From the NCBI RefSeq assembly GCF_014356525.2, contig NC_052516.1, positions 28,378,854-28,442,853 on the forward strand: a stretch of DNA of 64,000 nt, given 5' to 3'. The position numbers and the translations under genes are program-made. This DNA comes from Nilaparvata lugens. Lineage: Eukaryota; Arthropoda; Insecta; Hemiptera; Delphacidae. Under the pieces are notes generated by a model, which was not told where the DNA came from, searched no databases, and saw only the letters and a program-made list of their open reading frames with translations. Below, piece by piece: positions 38,814 to 50,800 of this stretch (the first letter of the stretch is position 1; each line of letters begins with the position of its first letter).

Positions 38814-41800
38814 TACATAATTATACAGTAATTATGAATGATTGGGAAAGGAACAACTGGCTTAAAGCCAAATTATCATTACATAACTTTTTGTGTACGG
38901 TAGTTGAGAAGTTGATATTGTGGTAATTATTCATATTAAATAAAAAGACTGAGAAATTTTCAAAAACCACAGATTCTATTCACCAATAAACTTACACCAT
39001 TGTCAATCTCTGAGAGAGACCATAAACTAAGATTATCAGAGATTGACAAACTTTGACAAACCGGTCTTTCAAACTTTATCAATAAATCTGTAGTTTTTGA
39101 CAATTTCTTAGTTTTTTTATTTAATCATTACATAAATTGTACATGCCAATTGGTATACGAGTGACAAAATGTTATTTTCACTTTTTTTAAATGTAGATGG
39201 AGGATAAATGTTGTTTATCCTAACTTTCAACCCTAAACTTTCAGATAACTATTTCAATGATTAAATAATAAATTTTCATAATAGAGATTGAGTATTTAGT
39301 TCATTAATTATATTTATACATTGTTGAAAACGATCTGGAAATGTTGCACAGCTGGACAAGGATTGCGCTATCTGCTTTGTCGAATGATAGAAAAGGATAA
39401 CAACATCAATGTTAATCAAATACTACCATTATTTGTTTATTCAATTATCCAGTATTACACAAGTTTCCGAAAATTAATTGGTATATGCGTATTTCCACAA
39501 TAATAGAAAAGTAAGCTTTGTACTGGATTAACTTTTGTTACGGTATTGTTCAAAAGCAATTGATTATTCAAGTTTTATTGTAGATTGATAACCACTGTTA
39601 GTTCATTGCTGCTGAATAATGATTATACTAATTATAATGTAATACATTCTTCTGGGATATTTTGATTTTGTATTTTGTTGCTTTTCAATGTAGCCTATAA
39701 TTAGAAAGAAGAATAAAAATCTTAGTAACCTTTTTTTGAAATATTTAATCACAACATGTTTCGGACATTGATACCATTTTCAAGTAAGATCACTTGAAAA
39801 TGGCATCAATGTCCGAAACATGTTGTGATTAAATATTTCAAAAAAAGGGTACTAAGATTTTTATGTTTCTCTCTATTTCTATAAAAGTAGCCCTATACAG
39901 GAAAGAGATAGCCTATAATTATTTGATGTGTACCGATGTGAACAATAAAACTTGATTTGATCTGAAATACCACTGGCTTGAACCCAGAACAGTTCCAATT
40001 ATAATTTAAACAACAGTCCAAATTTAGCAAAGTTATTTATCACTTTCACATTCTCGAATTATAACGTGGGTCTCACTATAGCTTCAAACAGTATTCATAC
40101 TGATTGCAAGAAAAAGACTTTGATGTTGTCAGTAAAACTTTTGTTTCCATTATATTTGAATTTATTCCACCATACTATTTAGTTCCACTATATTTGAGTT
40201 TATTTTCGCTCACCTGTCGATTGTTGCAAATCATCTGTGAAGCAATGGCGGCCAGAGTGACCGGGGAGTACTCTCTGGCTAGGAGACTGGGCATCATCCA
40301 TCTCACGGGAGACACCAGGCCGAAGTAGTTGGCCTGCCAGGGGGGCACATCCGCCAGGTACACCGGATATCCGGACACCAGCGAGAACACCACCAACACC
40401 AGACCGGAAGCGATGGCCGCCGTCCGCCGGGACCGCCACAGTTGGCTGATGAGCCTCAGTGTGTAGTAGAGGCACATCATGTGTACCAGCATTGTGCCTA
40501 AGGGGAAAAAGGTGATGTTGAATTGAATATTTGGAGAACCTCCATTCATGAAATCTACAAATCCTATACTATTAAACGTGCAATTTCTGTTTATATATAA
40601 TACATATGTATGTGACCGGATCTCAATAACGGCTCTAACGATTCTCACGAAATTTGGAACAAAGTAGGTTTATGATATAAAAATTCGATTGCACTAGGTC
40701 TTAACCCTGGGATAACTCGCTGAAGGACATTAAAAGGATGAATACGTCCTTGGAAAAACAGCTGGAAATTTTGTCGACTGTCGACTAATGGAAGTGAGTG
40801 AACGAGTGCATGTGTGGGATATTCCTCATCTGATCTCACAAGAAAAATAATTCAGCAAGAAAAACTTATTTTCGTTTATTTCTCTTTTTTAGAAAACATG
40901 TTTACTTCAGAAAGTCCAAAATAGTAACTAGATTTAGATGCTGTTAACTTAGTGTAGAATAGTACGTAGTATATTAACAAATATTGTAGCAAACATCGTA
41001 CATCATTCTAAATTGAATTCATAGTATACCGGTACCTATTTGTAATTGATGATGTGTTTGTTTTTGAAGTGTGAATAAATTGTTATTTTGATGAGTGATA
41101 GTAGCTTAACCTAGATTTTGATTTGGACTGTAGTATAACATTTGAAAAGGGACAGTTTTGGGCATAAGCCTGTTGTGCCTCCTCATATAACTGTAAAAAT
41201 AACTTTACGACTGAGAAAATGAATAGATAAATATAAACTATAAATTCAATCTTTCGTTACAAATTTTCTATGCTTTTACACTCCAGAACGAAGCTCGGTC
41301 CTCCGATTTTACATCTTAATAGGGTTCAAGAAAAATAGCTAGAATTAGCATTAATTAGCATTCGAATAAATGCAATTCCTTATTGATTCCCATCTTTAAA
41401 ATGGTAAGATAATATGATTAGACACCTGGACTACACCCCTCTGCAAAACACAGTTTGATAGGTGAATCCACTTGTAAATGTAAAACAACACAACTTCTGT
41501 CAAAACATTATAATTTTTTCCAATCTGATTATGCTTTTTTGTGTAGAAGTTGATATTGTGGTTATTATTCATTCATATTGAATGAAAAAGACTAAGAAAT
41601 TGTCAAAAAACCACAGATTTATTGATAGAAAGACTGGTTTCGGTTATTACACCATTGTCAATCTCTGATAAACGAGTTTCAGAGCTAATCTCTGAGTTTA
41701 TCAGAGATTGATAATGGTGTAATAACCGAAACCGGTCTTTCTAAACATCAATAAATCTGTGGTTTTTTGACAATTTCTTAGTCTTCTTCATTCAATCTGA

Positions 41801-44800
41801 TTATGGCTTAAACCAGAAAAGTATTTTTTTCTTCAAGTATTCAATAATAACATCATGAAATCCTTGAATTTCTCATCGAAAGATATTGTTCTCATGTGGA
41901 AAGCAACAAGAAGGACAGAGAATTGAGAGAAATAAAATCATAGTATTCTACCTGAGGATATTGTTCCTTGAATTGAGTCCTTCAATTCAAAGGTTCTTAG
42001 CAGCGTTGATTTTTGACACATTTTTTCTATGTATTTAAACACGACATGCAGTCAAATATTTGACTGCATAATGAGTCTAAATACATAGAAAAAAGTGTGT
42101 TAATACAACGCAGCTCGGAATGAATCAAGAAACCATCACCGTTGATTTTTTACTATCATCTATTATCACTATTACTATCTAGCCTATGGCAGATACACAA
42201 CACTTAAAGAGCTCAAAAGTCTCAAATGCCTACATATATACACTGTATATTTCCAATTTCTTTGACATCTTGTTTAGTGTTTCGTCAGGAGAACACAAGT
42301 CTGACCGAAATTATTTTACTTACTTATATAGATGTGGAATCCGTTGGGTGTTTGTGAGCCCTGATTATATAATGCAGTCATCGCGTAGGCTGGAATTATA
42401 TAAGCAAGCCAAACAAACAGCACGGCTGGAAAGCTGATAATAGCCTGGAAAAATAACATTTTTGTTGAAATTTAGAACTATGGAATCATAGAGCTATGAA
42501 CTCGTCATGAACAAATCCTTATTTTTGATGGATACGATGTGACTAGTTGAAGAGAAAAATCTTTTCCTTCTAGTATACATAAAATAATATTTTCCTACAG
42601 TTACGTTGAAAAGTGGCCATTGCTGCACTGATTACAGAACGCAAAGAATCACTTTTCCGCTGTAGTGCGGGAAAAATTTTTCTGCACTCCAGATTTGCAA
42701 CATGGCAACACAAAATACTTAGTAGGTTATATGGAGCAACAGTGCAGCAAAATCAAAATGAAGTTGGTAACAGTGACTGCTGTGGCTGCTATAGTGAGCA
42801 GAGGTGCAACGAAGCACAACGCGCTAATTATTATTCATTATATATTATAACCAAGGACAACGAGGACTTTAGGATTTTAGGATTAAGGTTTTTATCAATA
42901 ATAAAATTACACAGAAAAACATTTGATGCATTTCAGGCAATTTTACCCATAATTACCCACTTTTCATATTCAATGGTAACTGTAGGAAAAACTTAATGTG
43001 AAATACGTGCGCAAAGTTCCTCTGCTGCACTCAAGAAACCAAACGTTTCTTTCGGTGCAGCAAACTGACACTTTGCGTACTAGTTGCACAAATAACTATT
43101 CTAATTTTAGCACCATGAATGACGACTTGCATACATTATTCTACATGAAAAATATTAGATTACTCACAGCACAGGAGAAGGATCCGTCCCTTCTGGAAAT
43201 GTTCTTCAGCTTGTGTTCAAAGTTATTATTAGCCTACTTATCATGTAATTACTAGATTCATTACATAATTCAATACTACTAATTAATAAATAACTTATTA
43301 ATTATTATTAGGTTGCTACGTAGAGTAGTGTATGAGATCACAGACAAGCAGACAAGCAGTAATAGCACAAGACAAGTGCTGGACAGATATTATAATTGTT
43401 CAATGGACAAGAACAGACAGACAAGTGTGTAATAGCACATTCAACAGTTGTACCTGTGTTAATAGTATTGAACTAAGTATTCCTCTCTCGATTTTGATCA
43501 ATAATAGATATAGTATCAATTTGACTTATATTACTTACTCAATTATTGATAATTTATAATTACTTCATAATTTATTCCTGAATCGATTTATTGAGTTTGG
43601 AAGGTAGGTAGGTAAAAATTGATATTGATATATCATTTTGAATTGATAAAATTGAATAAATGTAATTGATAGGATTGACAGTTGTACAACTCTCAAGATA
43701 TTTCTGACCCTAATGTATTTCAATAATGTCTATTAAAATAGCTTATATACTCACTGTTATAATGATAAAAATTAGCCTCGAATAGAGGCCATCTCTGATA
43801 TCCATCTCGGAAGCTGCTCTCTCGGAACTGCGAGCGTCGCTCAGAGTTAGCATCAGTAGAATGGGCAGTGAAGCAACGCACATCATTGTATAATGGAATC
43901 CAATCCTGCAATGAAATAAAAATAACTTTACTCAATTCAAGAACATTTAACAGAAGTTTGGCATATTCACTGCAACAAATAAAAAATGGTTCATGTTTAC
44001 ATGTATGCATGATTTTAGGTATTCCCTATCAGAAGCAAAATATTCAATATTTCTGGCTCAAGTGAATACTAGTAATTAATAAAATCAATATTTTAATAAT
44101 TATCACTAGAATTATGAATTAATTATTTATGGATGAACTTCATACAACGCACAAATGGATCATCTCAATAACTAGTAATATTATAAAATAGTAACCCAGC
44201 ATGTTGACTCTTTTACTTTGGTTTAATCTTCAGGTTTAATGGTCTATTAGATACAATAAGTAGTGTATTAATAAGTAGTGATCAGAGGCACTGTAAAAGT
44301 TGGACCACTGGGAAAGAAAATGCAGGAGACAAGGATGAGGTGGTTTGGGCATGTACAGCGACGGGAGGAGGATTATGTTGGACAAAGAGTGCAGGATTTG
44401 GTTTTGGATGGTGTCAGAGGACGAGGTAGACCTATGATGAGGTGGGGAGATAGAATAGCGGCTGACTTGCGGAAGAGTGGTTGGAGGAGAGAGGAAGCAT
44501 TGGATAGGGCTTTGTGGAGAGGCAGACTAAGAGGAATGAATGCCGACCCCATTTAAATGGGATAAGGCACAGCCAAAGAAGAAGATACAATAAGTAGTGT
44601 CCTAGAAACCAGCCCATTATGTTTTATCTCCACAAAAAACAGGGCTCCCATTCTCATCAACATTATCGACTCTATATCATTTCTGAATACAGCGTTCAAT
44701 TTAATTGCTATAATTAATATAAATGGTCTTCAACTTTCAATCATTTCGAAGATCTGCAGAATGTATTATAGGATTACTTGAAGAATAAATAGTAGGAATA

Positions 44801-47800
44801 ATGATAGAACAAAATAGTTGAAAAATACCTGTCAGCATAGAGAAGTTGCGGATCAGATTTGGGCACATCCCAAAATATAGAACCGACAGACAAGTGTGTA
44901 ATAGCACATTCAACAGTTGTACCTGTGTTAATAGTATTGAACAAAGTATTCCTCTCTCGATTTTGATCAATAATAGATATAGTATCAATTTGACTTATAT
45001 TACTTACTCAATTATTGATAATTTATAATTACTTCATAATTTATTCCTGAATCGATTTATTGTGTTTGGAAGGTAGGTAGGTAAAAATTGATATTGATAT
45101 ATAATTTTGAATTGATAAAATTGAATAAATGTAATTGATAGGATTGACAGTTGTACAACTCTCAAGATATTTCTGACCCTAATGTGTTTCAATAATGTCT
45201 ATTAAAATAGCCTATATACTCACTGTTATAATGATAAAAATGAGCCTCGAATAGAGACCATCTCTGATATCCATCTCGGAAGCTGCTCTCTCAGAACTGC
45301 GAGCGTCGCTCAGAGTTAGCATCAGTAGAATGGGCAGTGAAGCAACGCACATCATTGTATAATGGAATCCAATCCTGCAAGGAAATAAAAATAACATACT
45401 CAATTCAAGAACATAACAGAAGTTTGGCATATTCACTGCAACAAATAAAAAATGGTTCATGTTTACATGTATGCATGATTTTAGGTATTCCCTATCAGAA
45501 GCAAAATATTCAATATTTCTGGCTCAAGTGAATACTAGTAATTAATAAAATCAATATTTTAATAATTATCACTAGAATTATGAATTAATTATTTATGGAT
45601 GAACTTCATACAACGCACAAATGGATCATCTCAATAACTAGTAATATTATAAAATAGTAACCCAGCATGTTGACTTTTTTACTTTGGTTTAATCTTCAGG
45701 TTTAATGGTCTATTAGATACAATAAGTAGTGTATTAATAAGTAGTGATCAGAGGCACTGTAAAAGTTGGACCACTGGGAAAGAAAATGCAGGAGACAAGG
45801 ATGAGGTGGTTTGGGCATGTACAGCGACGGGAGGAGGATTATGTTGGACAAAGAGTGCAGGATTTGGTTTTGGATGGTGTCAGAGGACGAGGTAGACCTA
45901 TGATGTATGATGAGGTGGGGAGATAGAATAGCGGCTGACTTGCGGAAGAGTGGTTGGAGGAGAGAGGAAGCATTGGATAGGGCTTTGTGGAGAGGCAGAC
46001 TAAGAGGAATGAATGCCGACCCCATTTAAATGGGATAAGGCACAGCCAAAGAAGAAGATACAATAAGTAGTGTCCTAGAAACCAGCCCATTATGTTTTAT
46101 CTCCACAAAAAACAGGGCTCCCATTCTCATCAACATTATCGACTCTATATCATTTCTGAATACAGCGTTCAATTTAATTGCTATAATTAATATAAATGGT
46201 CTTCAACTTTCAATCATTTCGAAGATCTGCAGAATCTATTATAGGATTACATGAAGAATAAATAGTAGGAATAATGATAGAACAAAATAGTTGAAAAATA
46301 CCTGTCAGCATAGAGAAGTTGCGGATCAGACTTGGGCACATCCCAAAATATAGCACCAACAATAAGTGAAAGTATGGCAGCGAGAAGAACATGAGTCAAC
46401 CAGTTGGTCAGGCTGGTCGGCTGTGAGTAGATCAATTGTCTCCTGTGAAAAAAAACCAGAATCAATATAGAATTTTTCACGATACATTGTTTTATTCTCT
46501 ATTTGCATTTGAAAAACTTGTCATCACTACCACACTATGCAACCTACCCAAGCCCTCCTCCTCCTTCTACTTCTACTTTTATCACTTTCCTTTGCTCTTC
46601 TTCGAACTCGTGTTCTTTCTAATATAATGAATAATTATATAATAATAGTTATGTCCTTCCACGAACGCATAACATCCACTGACTTGTGATTGGTCGATAT
46701 CCATAAAGCATTTATTTTCCAGAATTCGAATAAGTTTCAAGTTTTGATCATTTGTACTGTTAATTATGAATATATTATGTATCTGATTAGGATAGCAACT
46801 CCTATTTGAGAGTACTGTATGTATAACTGTAAGTGTAATACTGTAAGTATTGTATGAGTACTTGCTCAAGAACAAATGATAAAAATGAGCCTCGAATAGA
46901 GACCATCTCTGATATCCATCTCGGAAGCTGCTCTCTCAGAACTGCGAGCGTCGCTCAGAGTTAGCATCAGTAGAATGGGCAGTGAAGCAACGCACATCAT
47001 TGTATAATGGAATCCAATCCTGCAAGGAAATAAAAAACATACTCAATTCAAGTACATAACAGAAGTTTGGCATATTCACTGCAACAAATAAAAAATGGTT
47101 CATGTTTACATGTATGCATGATTTTAGGTATTCCCTATCAGAAGCAAAATATTCAATATTTCTGGCTCAAGTGAATACTAGTAATTAATAAAATCAATAT
47201 TTTAATAATTATCACTAGAATTATGAATTAATTATTTATGGATGAACTTCATACAACGCACAAATGGATCATCTCAATAACTAGTAATATTATAAAATAG
47301 TAACCCAGCATGTTGACTTTTTTACTTTGGTTTAATCTTCAGGTTTAATGGTCTATTAGATACAATAAGTAGTGTATTAATAAGTAGTGATCAGAGGCAC
47401 TGTAAAAGTTGGACCACTGGGAAAGAAAATGCAGGAGACAAGGATGAGGTGGTTTGGGCATGTACAGCGACGGGAGGAGGATAATGTTGGACGAATAGTG
47501 CAGGATTTGGTTTTGGATGGTCTCTCACACGAGGTAGACCTATGATGAGGTGGGGAGATAGAATAGCGGCTGACTTGCGGAAGAGTGGTTGGAGGAGAGA
47601 GGAAGCATTGGATAGGGCTTGTGGAGAGGCAGACTAAGAGGAATGAATGCCGACCCCATTTAATGGGATAAGGCACAGCCAAGAAGAAGATACAATAAGT
47701 AGTGTCCTAGAAACTAGCCCATTATGTTTTATCTCCACAAAAAACAGGGCTCCCATTCTCATCAACATTATCGACTCTATATCTTTCTGAATACAGCGTT

Positions 47801-50800
47801 AAATTTAATTGCTATAATTAATATAAATGGTCTTCAACTTTCAATCACTTCGAAGATCTGCAGAATCTATTATAGGATTACATGAAGAATAAATAGTAGG
47901 AATAATATAGAACAGAATAGTTGAAAAATACCTGTCAGCATAGAGAAGTTGCGGATCAGACTTGGGCACATCCCAAAAATAGCACCAACAATAAGTGAAA
48001 GTATGGCAGCGAGAAGAACATGAGTCAACCAGTTGGTCAGGCTGGTCGGCTGTGAGTAGATCAATTGTCTCCTGTGAAAAAAAAACAGAATCAATATAGA
48101 ATTTTCACGATACATTGTTTTATTCTCTATTTGCATTTGAAAAACTTGTAATCACTACCACACTATGCAACCTACCCAAGCCCTCCTCCTCCTTCTACTT
48201 CTACTTTTATCACTTTCCTTTGCTCTTCTTCGAACTCGTGTTCTTTCTAATATAATGAATAATTATATAATATAATAGTTATGTCGTTCCACGAACGCAT
48301 AACATCCACTGACTTGTGATTGGTCGATATCCATAAAGCATTTATTTTCCAGAATTCGAATAAGTTTCAAGTTTTGATCATTTGTTCTGTTAATTATGAA
48401 TATATTATGTATCTGATTAGGATAGCAACTCCTATTTGAGAGTACTGTATGTATAGAGTACTGTAAGTGTAATACTGTAAGTATTGTATGAGTACTTGCT
48501 CAAGAACAAATGATAAAACTATTTGATTTGAATAATGTTATGTATTTTTTACCCATATCGATCGTTCTTCTGGCATCTGCATGTCGTTTTGGTGTCGTGT
48601 CACCTCAAACGTTATGCATGAAACGGTAAACGGCAACTACATATTTGAACGGTAGGCCTACCATATTTGTGACTGAAGTATATTATTTAATCTTTTTTGT
48701 CTACAGTAACTATTTTCACATTATCAAATAAAATGTAATGGATAAATTTGAGAGATAGAATTCAATTTGTGAGAGATATTTACTGAACCATATTATTTGA
48801 GCTTTAAGACTACCATACTCATGTCTGAAGTAAGTACTGTACTTTATTCTCCAGTCTACAGTAGCCATTGTCACATTTTATTGAACCAGTAGCCATTGTC
48901 ACATATTATTTGAACTTTAAGACTACCATACTCATGTCTGAAGTAAGTACTGTACTTTATTCTCCAGTCTACAGTAGCCATTGTCACATTTTATTGAACC
49001 AGTAGCCATTGTCACATATTATTTGAACTTTAAGACTACCATACTCATGTCTGAAGTAAGTACTGTACTTTATTCTTCAGTCTACAGTAGCCATTGTCAC
49101 ATTTTATTGAACCAGTAGCCATTGTCACATATTATTTGAACTTTAAGACTACCATACTCATGTCTGAAGTAAGTACTGTACTTTATTCTTCAGTCTACAG
49201 TAGCCATTGTCACATTAGCGTGTAAAATAAAATACATTAATTTGAGATATATAATGTGTGAAGTGCAATAATCACTGACATGAGCAAAGCAACAGCCTGT
49301 GAGCATAGGTTGGCAGTCCTGGTCTTGCCAGGCAGGGCCTGCGGTGGTCCCGGGTCGGAGAGGGGCTCTTGTCGGCGCCGAAACAGTTCTGCCAACTGCT
49401 CGATGCGTTGCGACGACTCCAGCATCGCCTCTGCCGAAAGGTCATCCAGGGTTACCAGGTCAACTGCAAGCCAAAAAATTTGTTTATTCATTTATCAATT
49501 CAAGATACACAATTCATTCATGAAAATAATTGTGGGAGTACCAACAGGTACAAACAGCCCAAAACTGTTCTTCAAAAAATTTGTTTCATTTGACATTTCT
49601 TGATTCAAGATACACAATCATTTTTCATTAAAATAATGGTGGGAATACCAACAGGTACAGGCCAAAACTGTTCCTCAGCTGAATTTTGATCTATATACCA
49701 ATCCAGAAATGAGGTTATGATTTTCCACTTCATAAATTGCCTGAGACAATGCGTATCATGACAATGATAGTACTGTAATGTAGGCTACCTGGCTACATAA
49801 ATAATTATTATAGTTCATGGTGATTTGAGTAAGATATATTTGTTTTTAGTAAGTTTTTTCGAATTCTCTGTTTGTACAGAGTGAGCACGAGAAATATTAA
49901 CATTTTAGAAATAATTGACCGAGCGAAGTGAGATCTAAGATTCAAGTCGACGGTTTGGCATTTCTCTTGTTAATGTGGCATAATAGGCAGAACTGTTTCG
50001 GCGCCGACAAGAGCCCCTCTCCGACCCGGGACCACCGCAGGCCCTGTCTGGCAAGACCAGGACTGCCAACCTATGCCACATTAAATGTTTAAATGTTTAA
50101 ATGTTTATATGTTACGCATTTACGGCAAAACGCGGTAATAGATTTTCATGAAATTTGACAGGTATGATCCTTTTGTAATTGCGCGTCTACGTATATGCAA
50201 GGTTTTTGGAAATTTTGCATTTCAAGGATAATATGAAAGGAAAGAGGAACCTCCTTCATACGCCAATATTGGAGTAAAAATCAGACTATAGAATTATTAT
50301 TCATCGTAAATCAGCTGACAAGTGATTACACAGATGTGTGGAGAAGCTAGTCTATTGCTGTATTTCCATAAGGTCTATAGTTTTAATCAGGTACTTGTGG
50401 ATGAGAATACTGCGTGAGGTCTACTGTTCACAGAACTACTAGTATAGCATTATTAAATTTTCAAGATACTATTTATTCAACTTGAGTAGAATAGTTGTAA
50501 TTATATGCCATTTACTTCACGGTGTACGGAAAGGTGACATCCTTCCTCCCAGAGGCAATTTTCTATTATGTCCAGGAAGCTCCTCCCCACTCGTTTGGAT
50601 GTTAATAACCAGGGGTGCCCACGGGGTTTAACGCAGACTGCGTCATGGCCTTGGGAGAGGTTGAGCTTAAAAATAAATCTTGAGGAGGGTCATTTGTGGG
50701 CAGGAGGCTGAATCTCTCTATGGTGTGGGGGGGGGGGTGTGAGCACCCCAGTAAATAAATGAATATCTTCAGTTGAAATTTATTGGAAACTTAGATCTTT

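Larger units (their letters stand above)
43408..48514. repeat. Triplicated cassette carrying two ABCG exons
   Basis: Three tandem units, about 43408-44877, 44880-46876 and 46880-48514. In + order a full unit holds exon H (ABCG helices 2-3), an about 500-bp spacer, a LINE-tail fragment and exon G (helix 1); the latter two units add an about 430-bp piece of intron. Unit 1 keeps only the 3' part of exon G. Unit 3 lacks the splice donor of exon H and has a 1-bp deletion in its exon G. The unit 2/3 junction sits on a shared 10-mer, AATGATAAAA. Near-identity means recent duplication or an assembly artefact. Confidence 0.85.

Noticed and set aside
38596..38820. Tyr/Leu/Phe repeat frame
   Set aside because: Encoded by the TTTA microsatellite and adjacent ABCG exon antisense.
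44278..44556. 92-codon open frame as a stand-alone gene
   Set aside because: It is the C-terminal tail of a LINE polymerase starting mid-protein, and its two sister copies are frameshifted.
46880..48071. Unit 3 copies of ABCG exons as the functional pair
   Set aside because: Exon H copy 3 has no donor and exon G copy 3 is frameshifted; the intact copies at 46302 and 45224 give a consistent reading frame.
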